From the NCBI RefSeq assembly GCF_900105055.1, contig NZ_FNTA01000004.1, forward strand, positions 5,363,501 through 5,427,500: a DNA stretch of 64,000 nucleotides. The letters run 5' to 3'. Under the pieces are notes generated by a model. It saw only the letters and a program-made list of their open reading frames with translations. It did no database searches and was not told the origin of the DNA. A program made the position numbers and the translations under genes. The stretch is from Amycolatopsis lurida (GTDB taxonomy: Bacteria > Actinomycetota > Actinomycetes > Mycobacteriales > Pseudonocardiaceae). Positions 15,636-23,341 of the stretch are shown here, piece after piece (position 1 is the first letter of the stretch; every line of letters starts with the position of its first letter).

Positions 15636-16697
15636 ATGGCACGAAAGCGAAAGACCCTTCCCAAGGACTTCGAGGAGATGCTGACCTCGGCCTCGGTGGA
15701 GGAACTCAAGGCCGTCTTCGGCAAATGCGAGATCGACGCGCGGGGCGGCTATTCCAAGGGCACTGCCATCGGCTTCCCGGCGTGCCCGGACGAGCTCGTC
15801 GTCTGGCTGACCGGGCAGGGGCTCGGCGTCGACACCCCGGACAGCTACGGCAGGACGCCGCTTCACGCGCGGGCTTCCCGCGGTGCTCCGAAGCAGATTC
15901 CCTTGCTGCTCTCGCTCGGCGCGGACGTCGATGCGGCCGACACCTACGGGCAAACACCGCTTGGGGCCGCCGTGGGCAGGCTGAGGGTCGAGGCGGCGCG
16001 AGTACTGATCGAGCACGGGGCCTCGACCGAGGTCGTCGACAGGCGCGGCCACACCTTGCTGATGTGCTGCCTGATCAGTACGGAGAACGCCTATCTCCGG
16101 GAGTCCGCCGAGATGGCGAAGCTGCTGCTCGAACGCGGGGCGAGCATCACGCCCGAGATGCGCCGGAAGGTCGAGCGGATCGGCAGCGGGTTCGAGTTCC
16201 ACCGCGAGACCTTCAACCGCGACCTTCTCGAAGAGACCGACGCCGCGCTCAGTGAGCTGTACCGGATCTTCGAGGTCGAGCCGGTCGCCCGGCGGTCGAA
16301 GCACGACGGGGTTTCGCCGATCGTCGTTCCCGACGGATCCTGGCAGGAGCGGCACAAAGCGCTCTGGGAGTTCCTCGTGCCGTCGAGCGGCGCGGGCGAG
16401 ACGGTGCAGTGCGAGGCCATTCGCGTCACCGGCCGGATCACCGACGAGATGTTCCGGAACGGCGGGGCGAACTGGGACCGCGATTATCGTGCGATGGCCG
16501 ACGCGTTCCCGGGTTTCCTGGCGCAGGGCGAGCCTCTCGGCGAGGAAGAACTCCAAGAGGCCAAGGAGATCGCCAAGCAGGTCAGGTCGGGCCGCGGCGG
16601 GGACGAACAGCTCGATCGCTTGAGCGAACTCGCCGTCGCCTGGGTCGCGAGGAATCCGGCCCCGATCGCCTTGGAAGCGGTGGACTACTCACGCTGA
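15636..16697 (+). CDS. Ankyrin-repeat protein
   Basis: 353 aa. Ankyrin repeats are visible at about 55-165: DSYGRTPLHARASRGAPKQI, DTYGQTPLGAAVGRLRVEAA and DRRGHTLLMCCLISTENAYL, each with the TPL turn and followed by LLSLGADVDA-like helices. The C-terminal 150 residues are helical, charged and unrecognised. No signal peptide; likely a cytoplasmic protein-protein interaction module. Ankyrin genes with a small upstream partner are frequent in actinobacterial accessory DNA, but the target is unknown. GAGGAG lies 8 nt before the ATG. A perfect hairpin follows the stop. Confidence 0.8.
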   Translation: MARKRKTLPKDFEEMLTSASVEELKAVFGKCEIDARGGYSKGTAIGFPACPDELVVWLTGQGLGVDTPDSYGRTPLHARASRGAPKQIPLLLSLGADVDAADTYGQTPLGAAVGRLRVEAARVLIEHGASTEVVDRRGHTLLMCCLISTENAYLRESAEMAKLLLERGASITPEMRRKVERIGSGFEFHRETFNRDLLEETDAALSELYRIFEVEPVARRSKHDGVSPIVVPDGSWQERHKALWEFLVPSSGAGETVQCEAIRVTGRITDEMFRNGGANWDRDYRAMADAFPGFLAQGEPLGEEELQEAKEIAKQVRSGRGGDEQLDRLSELAVAWVARNPAPIALEAVDYSR

Positions 16698-16701
16698 GGG
16701 G

Positions 16702-16739
16702 CGCCGGGTGTCCTCGATGAGCATCGAGGACACCCGGCG
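16702..16739. terminator. Bidirectional hairpin between ankyrin and peptidase genes
   Basis: Perfect 17-bp arms CGCCGGGTGTCCTCGAT and ATCGAGGACACCCGGCG with a 4-nt loop, in the 46-bp gap between two convergent genes. No U-tract. Confidence 0.8.
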
Positions 16740-16743
16740 AGCC

Positions 16744-18105
16744 TCACTTCCGCAGCAGGCTGTACGCCGCCGAACCGATCAGCTCCAGCGAAACCTGAAG
16801 CCGCTCGAGGGAAACGTTGTCCTTGATGGTGTCTTCCGGCGTGTGATACGTCGGCTCCAGCAGCGCCGGACCGGTTTCGCCGCGCCAGCTGAAGTTGCCC
16901 GACGCGATCCCGCGCTCGAAGAACGGCACGTGGTCGCTCGAACCACGCGCCACCGGGCCCTTGACCTGAGGGTCGTAGCCGAGCCGCTTGGCCGCGGCGT
17001 TGACGGCCGCGGTCGTGGCGTTGTCGGCGCCGTCGACCGAAAGCAGCCAGTAGGTCACCGCCGGGTCCCAGCTGGTGGCGACCATGTCGTTCTGGAAGCA
17101 GCCCGCGATCCGCTTCGCTTCCGGGTCGGACAGGTTCTTGACGTAGTGCCGCGAACCGATCAGCCCGTACTCCTCCGAGCCCCACAGCGCGAACCGCAGC
17201 GTCTTGTTCGTCGGCAGGTGGCGCAGGACGCGCGCCAGTTCCAGGCACAGCACGGTGCCGCTGCCGTCGTCGTTGGCGCCGGGGGAGCCGGGGACGCTGT
17301 CGTAGTGCGCGGTCACCATGACCACGCCGTTGTCCTTGCCGGGGAACGTGGCGGGCCGCTCGGCGATGACGTTGTACGAGGTCAGGTTCTTGTGGTGGGT
17401 GGCCGTCGCCTTCACCGTGACCGAGCCCTTGGCGAGCCGTTCGCGCAGGCGCTCGACCTGCACCTGGGCCAGGCCGAGCACCGGAATGGTGACCGGGGTG
17501 GCGAGCGTCGGGGAGAACGCCGACAGCTTGCGTGCCGGATCGGCGCCGATCCGGCCGAGCAGCACGGCGTCCGCTCCGCGCTGCGCGGCCGTCAGGTAGG
17601 CGTCGGCCTTGTTGGTCACGGCGGCGATCAGCACGATCTTGCCGGTCAGATCGTCGGGCAGCGTGCTGCCGTCACCGGCGTCGACGACGACGGCCTCGCG
17701 CGTGACGTCCTGCAAACCCTGCGGCGACGAGCCGGTCTGCCAGCTGTCGCGCCCGATCGACAGGCCGCCCAGGAACTTGTCGGCGATCGGGAACGGCTGC
17801 AGCGTGACCTGGTAACGCAGGTCCCGAAGCACCTTCGCGATGTAGTCCCTGGCTCGCAGTTCGCCTTCGGTGCCGGCGATCCGGGGGCCGATCTTGTCGC
17901 TGAGCACCCGCAGGTGCTCCAGCGCCCGCCGCGACCGCACTCGCGCGATCACCGGGTAGTCGCCGAAGTCCAGCGACGGCGGGAACTGCGCGCCCGGACG
18001 TTGCTGCGTGGCCGCGGCGGCGGAGCCGGGGTTCAGCCCGATCGTCGCCGCGCCCGCCAGTGCCACCGCGCCCGCGAGCACCTCACGTCTGCGCAGACCT
18101 GCCAT
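16744..18105 (-). CDS. Secreted M28-family zinc aminopeptidase
   Basis: 453 aa. The Tat-like signal peptide (LRRREVLAGAVALAGAATIG, cleavage near SAAAA, about residue 32) places it outside the membrane. A protease-associated domain (about 120-230) is inserted in the M28 fold. Zinc ligands are all visible: TAHYDSV, GANDDGSG, WGSEEYG, QNDMV and TYHTPEDT, with GSEE supplying the catalytic base. It resembles Streptomyces aminopeptidase S and probably releases N-terminal residues from peptides. The ATG has a GAGGGG site. Monocistronic, convergent with the ankyrin gene. Confidence 0.92.
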   Translation of the reverse strand: MAGLRRREVLAGAVALAGAATIGLNPGSAAAATQQRPGAQFPPSLDFGDYPVIARVRSRRALEHLRVLSDKIGPRIAGTEGELRARDYIAKVLRDLRYQVTLQPFPIADKFLGGLSIGRDSWQTGSSPQGLQDVTREAVVVDAGDGSTLPDDLTGKIVLIAAVTNKADAYLTAAQRGADAVLLGRIGADPARKLSAFSPTLATPVTIPVLGLAQVQVERLRERLAKGSVTVKATATHHKNLTSYNVIAERPATFPGKDNGVVMVTAHYDSVPGSPGANDDGSGTVLCLELARVLRHLPTNKTLRFALWGSEEYGLIGSRHYVKNLSDPEAKRIAGCFQNDMVATSWDPAVTYWLLSVDGADNATTAAVNAAAKRLGYDPQVKGPVARGSSDHVPFFERGIASGNFSWRGETGPALLEPTYHTPEDTIKDNVSLERLQVSLELIGSAAYSLLRK

Positions 18106-18209
18106 GGAACACCCCTCACTTCTCGAAGAAACTCGTTCGAGTAGCTAAGAGTCGCGAGGCTCGGAGAGCAACCTCCGATCGTCCCCTTTTTCCTTTCCGT
18201 GACGTTTCC

Positions 18210-18842
18210 TCAGCCCTGGGCGCCGAAGGCCTTCAGGAAGGTGTCGACGGCGGCCTCGGCGATGGCGCGAAGTTCGGCGTCAGGAGTGCGGCGGGTGCCG
18301 AGCCTCGCCCGCTTGTCGGCCGGACCGGACAGCAGCGCGAAGAACTGGTCCGCGGCCAAGAGCGGGTCCGCGGTCCGAAGGTGCCCGGAGACGGTCAGGC
18401 GGGCGAGCCGGTCGGCCAGTGCTTCGGCCACGCGGTCCGCCGCGCGCGTGTGGATGACGTCGAGCAGGTCGGGGAACTGGCCCGTCTCGGCCGCGAGCAA
18501 CCGTCGCAGCGCCCATGAGCGGTCGGCGCAGTAGCACTCGAGCAGTTTCGAACCGACCGTTTCCAGCGTGGCCCGGAGATCGTCGCCCGCTCCGGTGAGC
18601 CGCTCGACCACGGCCAGGTTCTCGGCAAGGGCCCGGTCCGCCGACGCGGAGACCGTCTCGCGAAACAGGCTCTCCTTGTCGCCGTAATGGCTGTACACGG
18701 TGGCTTTGGCGACGCCCGCTTCGGCCGCGATCACGTCCACGCCCGCCTGCGCGTATCCCTCTCGCGCGAAAACGGTGAAAGCCGCGTCGAGGATCGCTTG
18801 CCGCTTGTCGATCCGGCCTCGGGCCGTAGCAGTTCCACTCAT
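18210..18842 (-). CDS. TetR-family repressor of the efflux locus
   Basis: 210 aa. The N-terminal helix-turn-helix (about 15-60) reads AILDAAFTVFAREGYAQAGVDVIAAEAGVAKATVYSHYGDKESLF, the standard TetR pattern; the rest is the ligand-binding and dimerisation domain. It is divergent from an MFS transporter, with two matching palindromes in between, so it most likely represses both genes until an inducer binds. ATG 18842 is chosen over an upstream frame that would run through the operator. Confidence 0.88.
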   Translation of the reverse strand: MSGTATARGRIDKRQAILDAAFTVFAREGYAQAGVDVIAAEAGVAKATVYSHYGDKESLFRETVSASADRALAENLAVVERLTGAGDDLRATLETVGSKLLECYCADRSWALRRLLAAETGQFPDLLDVIHTRAADRVAEALADRLARLTVSGHLRTADPLLAADQFFALLSGPADKRARLGTRRTPDAELRAIAEAAVDTFLKAFGAQG

Positions 18843-18871
18843 GTCCTCAGCGTACCGGGAAGGCCGGATAA

Positions 18872-18889
18872 CCAGACTTGCCAGTCTGG
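18872..18889. promoter_or_regulatory. TetR operator 1
   Basis: CCAGACTTGCCAGTCTGG is a palindrome of 7-bp arms with a 4-nt centre, 29 bp upstream of the tetR-family start. It shares the CAGACT-N4-AGTCTG core with operator 2. Confidence 0.7.
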
Positions 18890-18931
18890 CCAAATAGACC
18901 TGCTAGTCTCGAACTCGCCGGTCTGGAAAAC

Positions 18932-18947
18932 CAGACTGACAAGTCTG
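18932..18947. promoter_or_regulatory. TetR operator 2
   Basis: CAGACTGACAAGTCTG has 6-bp perfect arms and lies 16 bp before the MFS start, so a bound repressor would block the transporter's transcription or translation start. Further half-sites (GGTCTGG, CTAGTCTC) lie between the operators. Confidence 0.7.
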
Positions 18948-18963
18948 ATTCGAGAGGAAGAGC

Positions 18964-20340
18964 ATGACAATCACCCGGGACGATCGGCTGGGCTCCGCGC
19001 TGCGGCTGCTGATCGGCGTGATCCTGCTCGGCGGGGCGCTGGGCATCCTGAACAGCACGATGGTCGCCGTCGGGATCCGCGACCTCGCCGAGGACTTCGA
19101 AGCCTCGCTGGGCACCGTGGGCTGGGTTTCGACCGGGTTCCTGCTCGCGGTCACCGTCACCATCCCGGTGACCGGCTGGGCTGGTGAGGCCTTCGGCGGC
19201 AAGCGGATGTGGCTCGCCGGGCTCGGCGTCTTCCTCGCCGGTTCGCTCGGATGCGGACTGGCGTGGGACATCGAAAGCCTGATCGCCTTCCGCGTGCTGC
19301 AGGGGATCGGCGCGGGCATCCTCGATCCGCTCGTGCTCACTCTGCTCGCCCGCGCCGCCGGGCCGCGGCGCGCGGGCCGCGTGATGGGGCTGATGGCCGC
19401 CGTGCTCTCGCTCGGTCCCGTGCTCGGCCCGGTGCTCGGCGGCGTGGTGCTGCAGGGTCTCGGCTGGCGGTGGATGTTCCTGCTCTGCGTGCCACTCGGC
19501 GCGCTGGCGGTGCTGCTCGCGGTGCGCGTCATGCCCGCGGATCCTCCTGTCGAGCGGCGGGCGCGGCTCGACATCCTCGGTGTCGCCCTCCTCGGGCCGG
19601 GTTTCGCGGGCCTGCTCCTGGTGCTGTCCCAGGCCGCGAACGGAGGGGACCTTCTCTCTTCGCCGGTGCTCGTCCCGCTGGTGGCCGGCGTTCTCTTGCT
19701 GGCCGGTTACCTGGTGCACGCACTGCGCGGCGAGGCGCCCCTGGTCGACGTCCGGCTGTTCGCCCGTCGCGGGTTCGCCGCGAGTGTGACCGTCATGGCG
19801 CTGACCGGGCTGGCGATGTTCGCGAGCCTGATCGTGCTCCCGCTGTACTTCCAGCAGGCCGGCGGCCACGGGGCGCTCGCGGCCGGGCTGCTCGTCGCGC
19901 CGCTGGGCGTCGGGGCCGCGGTCGCCGCCCCGCTGGCGGGACGCGTCAGTGACCGGGTCGGTTCACGCAACCTGGCACTGGCAGGCGGTTTCGTGGCCGC
20001 CCTGAGTGCGGTCCTCTTCACCACGTTCGACGCGGGGACCGGCGACGCGGCGGTGGTGCTCGCCGGGCTGGCCCTCGGCACCGGACTCGGTTTCGTCGGC
20101 CCGCCCGCGATGGGGGCGGTGTATCGCACGCTGCCGGGACCTCTGGTGCCACAGGGAAGTTCGGTGCTCTACATGCTCAACCAGCTCGGCGGTTCGATCG
20201 GTGTCGCCGTGGTCGCGTTGATCTTCGCCACCACGACCGGCCCGGTCGCGGGTCTGCGCGCCGTGTACTGGTTCGTCGCGGGCACCATGGTCGTCCTGCT
20301 CGCCGCCGCCGCGCGCCTGCCGGGCAGGGGTGACCGGTGA
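18964..20340 (+). CDS. MFS drug:H+ antiporter (DHA2-like)
   Basis: 458 aa, about 13-14 hydrophobic segments. Motif C-like VLSLGPVLGPVLGGVVLQGLGWRWMFL (near 140-165) and motif D-like NSTMVAVGIRDLAEDFEASL mark the EmrB/QacA multidrug group; a central RVSDRVGSR loop fits motif A. It should export a toxic compound using the proton gradient. GAGAGGAAGAGC gives the ribosome site. The stop overlaps the SDR start (GTGA), so transporter and oxidoreductase are co-translated under TetR control. Confidence 0.9.
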   Translation: MTITRDDRLGSALRLLIGVILLGGALGILNSTMVAVGIRDLAEDFEASLGTVGWVSTGFLLAVTVTIPVTGWAGEAFGGKRMWLAGLGVFLAGSLGCGLAWDIESLIAFRVLQGIGAGILDPLVLTLLARAAGPRRAGRVMGLMAAVLSLGPVLGPVLGGVVLQGLGWRWMFLLCVPLGALAVLLAVRVMPADPPVERRARLDILGVALLGPGFAGLLLVLSQAANGGDLLSSPVLVPLVAGVLLLAGYLVHALRGEAPLVDVRLFARRGFAASVTVMALTGLAMFASLIVLPLYFQQAGGHGALAAGLLVAPLGVGAAVAAPLAGRVSDRVGSRNLALAGGFVAALSAVLFTTFDAGTGDAAVVLAGLALGTGLGFVGPPAMGAVYRTLPGPLVPQGSSVLYMLNQLGGSIGVAVVALIFATTTGPVAGLRAVYWFVAGTMVVLLAAAARLPGRGDR

Positions 20341-21167
20341 AGACGATCGTGATCTCCGGCGGTACCGACGGGATGGGCAAGGCCCTCGCGATGGAGTACC
20401 TCGGCCGAGGCGACACCGTCGTCGTGCTCGGCCGGGACGCGGCGAAAGGCGCGGTGTTCGGCGAAGCGGGCCGCGCGACGTTCATCCAGACGGACCTCGG
20501 CCTCATCGCGCGCAATCGTGAGGTCGTCGAGCGGATCACCACGACATTCCCGGTCGTGGACGCGCTGGTGCTGTGCGCCCGCCACTTCCGTTCGACCAGG
20601 GCCGAGACGGCCGAAGGCATCGAAAGCACCTTCGCGTTGGAGTACCTCAGTCGTTATCTGCTCAGCCACGGACTCGCCGACGCCTTGGGCCGGGCCGAAC
20701 GGCCCGTCGTGGTCAACGTGTCCGGTCCGGGGGTGACCAAGCCCGAGATCCGCTGGCACGACCTGTCGCTGACGCGGGGCTATGACGGCGTCACCGCGCA
20801 AATGCAGGCGGGGCGGGCCAACGACCTGCTCGGCGTCGCGTTCGCCGCCGAACACGCCGCGAGCGGGATCTCGACCGTGCTGCTCAACCCCGGCGGTGTC
20901 TCGACGAGCTTCTCCGGGGAGTACGACGCGGCGACCGCAGCCCACGTCGAAGCGTTGAAGAGATACGGGAAACCCGTCGAGGAAGGCATCGTGCCGATCA
21001 TCGCGCGGATCGACGACCCGCCCGCCGAACCGCTCAGCGCGTTCGTGGAAGGGCGGCGGATCGCGGTGACCGGCCCGGGATTCGAACCCGCGGCGGCGAA
21101 TCGGCTGGCCGAGGTCACTCGCCGGTTGCTGGCCGACGAACGACGGCGGAGGGGGTCGCACGGGTAA
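20337..21167 (+). CDS. Atypical short-chain dehydrogenase/reductase
   Basis: 276 aa. Rossmann motif SGGTDGMGKALAMEYLGRGD at the N-terminus; LCARH replaces NNAG near 80; VVVNVSGPG supplies the usual Ser strand. The catalytic YxxxK is missing: the position aligned with YxxSKxAN reads QMQAGRAN. C-terminal PGGVSTSF fits the substrate loop. It may bind NAD(P)H without classical chemistry, or use other residues. Coupled to the MFS transporter; substrate unknown. Confidence 0.82.
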   Translation: MKTIVISGGTDGMGKALAMEYLGRGDTVVVLGRDAAKGAVFGEAGRATFIQTDLGLIARNREVVERITTTFPVVDALVLCARHFRSTRAETAEGIESTFALEYLSRYLLSHGLADALGRAERPVVVNVSGPGVTKPEIRWHDLSLTRGYDGVTAQMQAGRANDLLGVAFAAEHAASGISTVLLNPGGVSTSFSGEYDAATAAHVEALKRYGKPVEEGIVPIIARIDDPPAEPLSAFVEGRRIAVTGPGFEPAAANRLAEVTRRLLADERRRRGSHG

Positions 21168-21170
21168 CTT
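21165..21170 (+). promoter_or_regulatory. -10 of a leaderless HxlR gene
   Basis: TAACTT, which includes the SDR stop codon, lies 7 nt before the GTG at 21178. The regulator may therefore be transcribed separately from the operon upstream. Confidence 0.4.
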
Positions 21171-21177
21171 CGGACGG

Positions 21178-21537
21178 GTGAAGCCGCTGAGTCCCGACAT
21201 GTTCGCGCCCGGTTGCCCGTCGAACCTGACCCCGTTCCGGATCGGTGACAAATGGGCGGGCCTGGTCGTGCTGTGCCTGGAAGAAGGGCCGCGCCGGTTC
21301 TCCGAACTGCGGGTGCCCTTGCGGGGAGTCACGCCGAAGGTCCTCACGGAGACCCTGAGGGCTCTGGAGCGCGACGGCATGATCACGCGGAGGGCGTACG
21401 ACGAGACGCCGCCGCGGGTGGAGTACGAGCTCACCCCGCTCGGCCGGACGTTGTTCGAGCCGATGGAGGCGTGCCGTGAATGGGCGGCGAAGCACCTTCC
21501 GGAGCTGGTCGCCGCCCGCGAGGCCTACTCGGGCTGA
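21178..21537 (+). CDS. HxlR-family winged-helix regulator
   Basis: 119 aa. The HxlR domain runs from about 12 to 105: CPSNLTPFRIGDKWAGLVVL, FSELRVPLRGVTPKVLTETLRALERDGMITRRAY, PPRVEYELTPLGRTL and MEACREWAAKHL. A Cys at 13 sits where redox- or quinone-sensing members of this family have their reactive cysteine, so thiol or aldehyde sensing is possible (inference). It may regulate the preceding SDR/MFS genes. Confidence 0.88.
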   Translation: MKPLSPDMFAPGCPSNLTPFRIGDKWAGLVVLCLEEGPRRFSELRVPLRGVTPKVLTETLRALERDGMITRRAYDETPPRVEYELTPLGRTLFEPMEACREWAAKHLPELVAAREAYSG

Positions 21538-21541
21538 AGGA

Positions 21542-21643
21542 CTAACCGAGCAGGCCGAGCACGACGATCGTCAGCAGCGTGATGGCGGCGGCGAACGTGG
21601 TCACCCAGGCGCGCTGGGCGGTGGTGATGGAGGCGTTGTTCAC
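21542..21643 (-). CDS. 33-aa single-pass membrane microprotein
   Basis: GTG 21643 to TAG 21542. Sequence begins VNNASITTAQRAWVTT and continues as one 17-residue hydrophobic helix ending VLGLLG. A GGGGAA site lies 6-8 nt upstream. High GC3 and a clean frame in an otherwise gene-free gap support translation. Function unknown; its convergent neighbour ends 4 bp away. Confidence 0.45.
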   Translation of the reverse strand: MNNASITTAQRAWVTTFAAAITLLTIVVLGLLG

Positions 21644-21736
21644 GGCGGTTCCCCGGGGGAGAGAAGCGACAGGTCCGCCGGGAACAGCGCGTTGATCAGG
21701 CTCCGCGTTACGCGCCGGACGCCGGTGTGATCAACA

Positions 21737-21847
21737 TCACTGATCGTGCTGGTGATGCCGATCGCGCGCCGTGTACCAGAGCACTCCGGCAGCGGCCGCC
21801 ACCATCGCGCCGAACGCCGAGAACCCCACCACGATCGCTTGCGTCAT
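21737..21847 (-). CDS. 36-aa single-pass membrane microprotein with His-rich tail
   Basis: ATG 21847 to TGA 21737: MTQAIVVGFSAFGAMVAAAA then GVLWYTARDRHHQHDQ. One transmembrane helix followed by a short charged tail with three His residues that might bind metal. AAAGGA lies 7 nt before the ATG, a good ribosome site. It resembles the tiny membrane proteins often missed by gene callers. Function unknown. Confidence 0.5.
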   Translation of the reverse strand: MTQAIVVGFSAFGAMVAAAAGVLWYTARDRHHQHDQ

Positions 21848-21922
21848 CACTCGTCCTTTCTCGTTGTGTCCCTACTGGGAAGACGTCCGAGAAGCCGGGT
21901 CGTGGCGCGATCGTCGCGGACG

Positions 21923-22213
21923 TCACATGCCGTCGAGTACCCCGTCGATCTGCGACGCGAGCGAGAAGTCCTTCTCCGTCAGCCCTCCGGCGGAGTGCGT
22001 GCTGAGCCGGAACGTCACCGTCCGCCAGCGGATGTCGATGTCGGGATGGTGGTCGGCCGCCTCCGCCAGTTCGGCCACCTTGTCCACCGCCTCGATGGCC
22101 TTGGGGAAGCTCGGCAGCTTCGCCGTCCGCTCGATCGTCACGCCGTCACGGGTCCACCCGGAGAGCTTGGTCACGGCTTCGTCGGCCTGCCGGTCGTTCA
22201 AGATTTCCGCCAT
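21923..22213 (-). CDS. 4a-hydroxytetrahydrobiopterin dehydratase (PCD/DCoH)
   Basis: 96 aa, full family length. Dehydrates pterin-4a-carbinolamine to recycle the pterin cofactor of aromatic amino acid hydroxylases. The signature is intact: ADHHPDIDIRWRTVTFRLSTHSAGGLTEKD, with the catalytic His-His pair and the later His and Asp. No pterin hydroxylase is in this window. Divergent from the thiamine-type ABC genes. Confidence 0.92.
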   Translation of the reverse strand: MAEILNDRQADEAVTKLSGWTRDGVTIERTAKLPSFPKAIEAVDKVAELAEAADHHPDIDIRWRTVTFRLSTHSAGGLTEKDFSLASQIDGVLDGM

Positions 22214-22288
22214 GACTCCATGGTGGTACGCCGTCGGCTACGCTGCACTTTTGCCACGGGTCCCCCCTTGAAGAACGCAGGAGGCTAG

Positions 22289-23341
22289 ATGAAACGCGCC
22301 CTCCGCACGGTCGTTGCGGCTGGCACGGTGGCCGCCCTCGTCGCGGGCTGCTCGCTCTCCGGGAACACGGGGAACGACCCGCAGGCGCCGGCGACGGTCA
22401 CGCTCGTGACACACGACTCGTGGCTCGCCCCCCAGGAGGTCCTCGACGCGTTCGAGCGGCAGTCCGGGATCAAGATCTCCGTGCTCAAGCAGGGGGACGC
22501 GGGCGCGCTGACCAACAAACTGGTGCTGACCAAGGCGAACCCGATCGGGGACGTCGCGTACGGCATCGACTCCACGTTCGCCTCGCGCGCGCTCACCGAG
22601 GGCGTTTTCGAGCAGTACACCAGCCCGGAGGCCGATCGCGGCCCGCAGCGCTACTCCGTCGACCCCGAACACCGGCTTTCCGCGGTCGACCTAGGCGACG
22701 TCTGCGTCAACATCGACGCCCGGTACTTCGCGGACAAGGGGATCCCGGAGCCGAAGTCGTTCGCGGACCTGGCCGACGCCAAGTACAAGGACCTGATGGT
22801 CGCCGAGAGCCCCGCGACGTCGTCGCCCGGCCTGGCGTTCCTGCTCGGCACCGTCGCCCAGTTCGGCGAGCAGGGCTGGCAGGGGTACTGGACCCAGCTG
22901 AAGGCCAACGGTCTCAAGGTGGTCAGCGGCTGGGAAGAGGCCTATTCCAAGGAATTCTCCGGTTCTTCGGGCAAGGGCCCGCGCCCGATCGTCGTCTCCT
23001 ACGCCTCTTCGCCCGCCGCCGAGATCGGCGACGACGGCAAGCCGCGGACGAAGGCGCTGCTGGACACCTGCTACCGCCAGGTCGAGTACGCGGGGGTGCT
23101 GAAGGGCGGCAAGCAGGTCGAGAAGGCCCGCAAGGTCGTGGACTTCCTGCTGTCCCAGCAGTTCCAGGTGACGGTGGCGAGCAACATGTACGTGTACCCG
23201 GCCCGTCAGGGCGTCGAGCTCCCGCAGGGCTGGGCGCAGGCCGCGCCGCAGCCGCAGCAGCCGAAGACGCTCGAACCGGCCAAGATCCAGGCCGGGCGCG
23301 AGCAGTGGATCGCCCAGTGGCGCACGCTACTCGAAGGCTGA
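22289..23341 (+). CDS. ABC transporter substrate-binding lipoprotein, thiamine type
   Basis: 350 aa. Lipobox VAGC (cysteine near 21) makes it a membrane-anchored lipoprotein. The fold is class D (iron/thiamine): VTLVTHDSWLAPQEVLDAFE at the start, ALTNKLVLTKANPIGDVAYGID, LGDVCVNIDARYF, and SPATSSPGLAFLLG. These fit ThiB/TbpA. No TPP riboswitch fits in the 75 bp upstream, so riboswitch control is unlikely. First gene of a three-gene importer; GGAGG site before the ATG. Confidence 0.85.
   Translation: MKRALRTVVAAGTVAALVAGCSLSGNTGNDPQAPATVTLVTHDSWLAPQEVLDAFERQSGIKISVLKQGDAGALTNKLVLTKANPIGDVAYGIDSTFASRALTEGVFEQYTSPEADRGPQRYSVDPEHRLSAVDLGDVCVNIDARYFADKGIPEPKSFADLADAKYKDLMVAESPATSSPGLAFLLGTVAQFGEQGWQGYWTQLKANGLKVVSGWEEAYSKEFSGSSGKGPRPIVVSYASSPAAEIGDDGKPRTKALLDTCYRQVEYAGVLKGGKQVEKARKVVDFLLSQQFQVTVASNMYVYPARQGVELPQGWAQAAPQPQQPKTLEPAKIQAGREQWIAQWRTLLEG

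Noticed and set aside
22214..22288. Possible TPP riboswitch before the thiamine-type ABC genes
   Set aside because: Only 75 bp, no CUGAGA-type core; too short.
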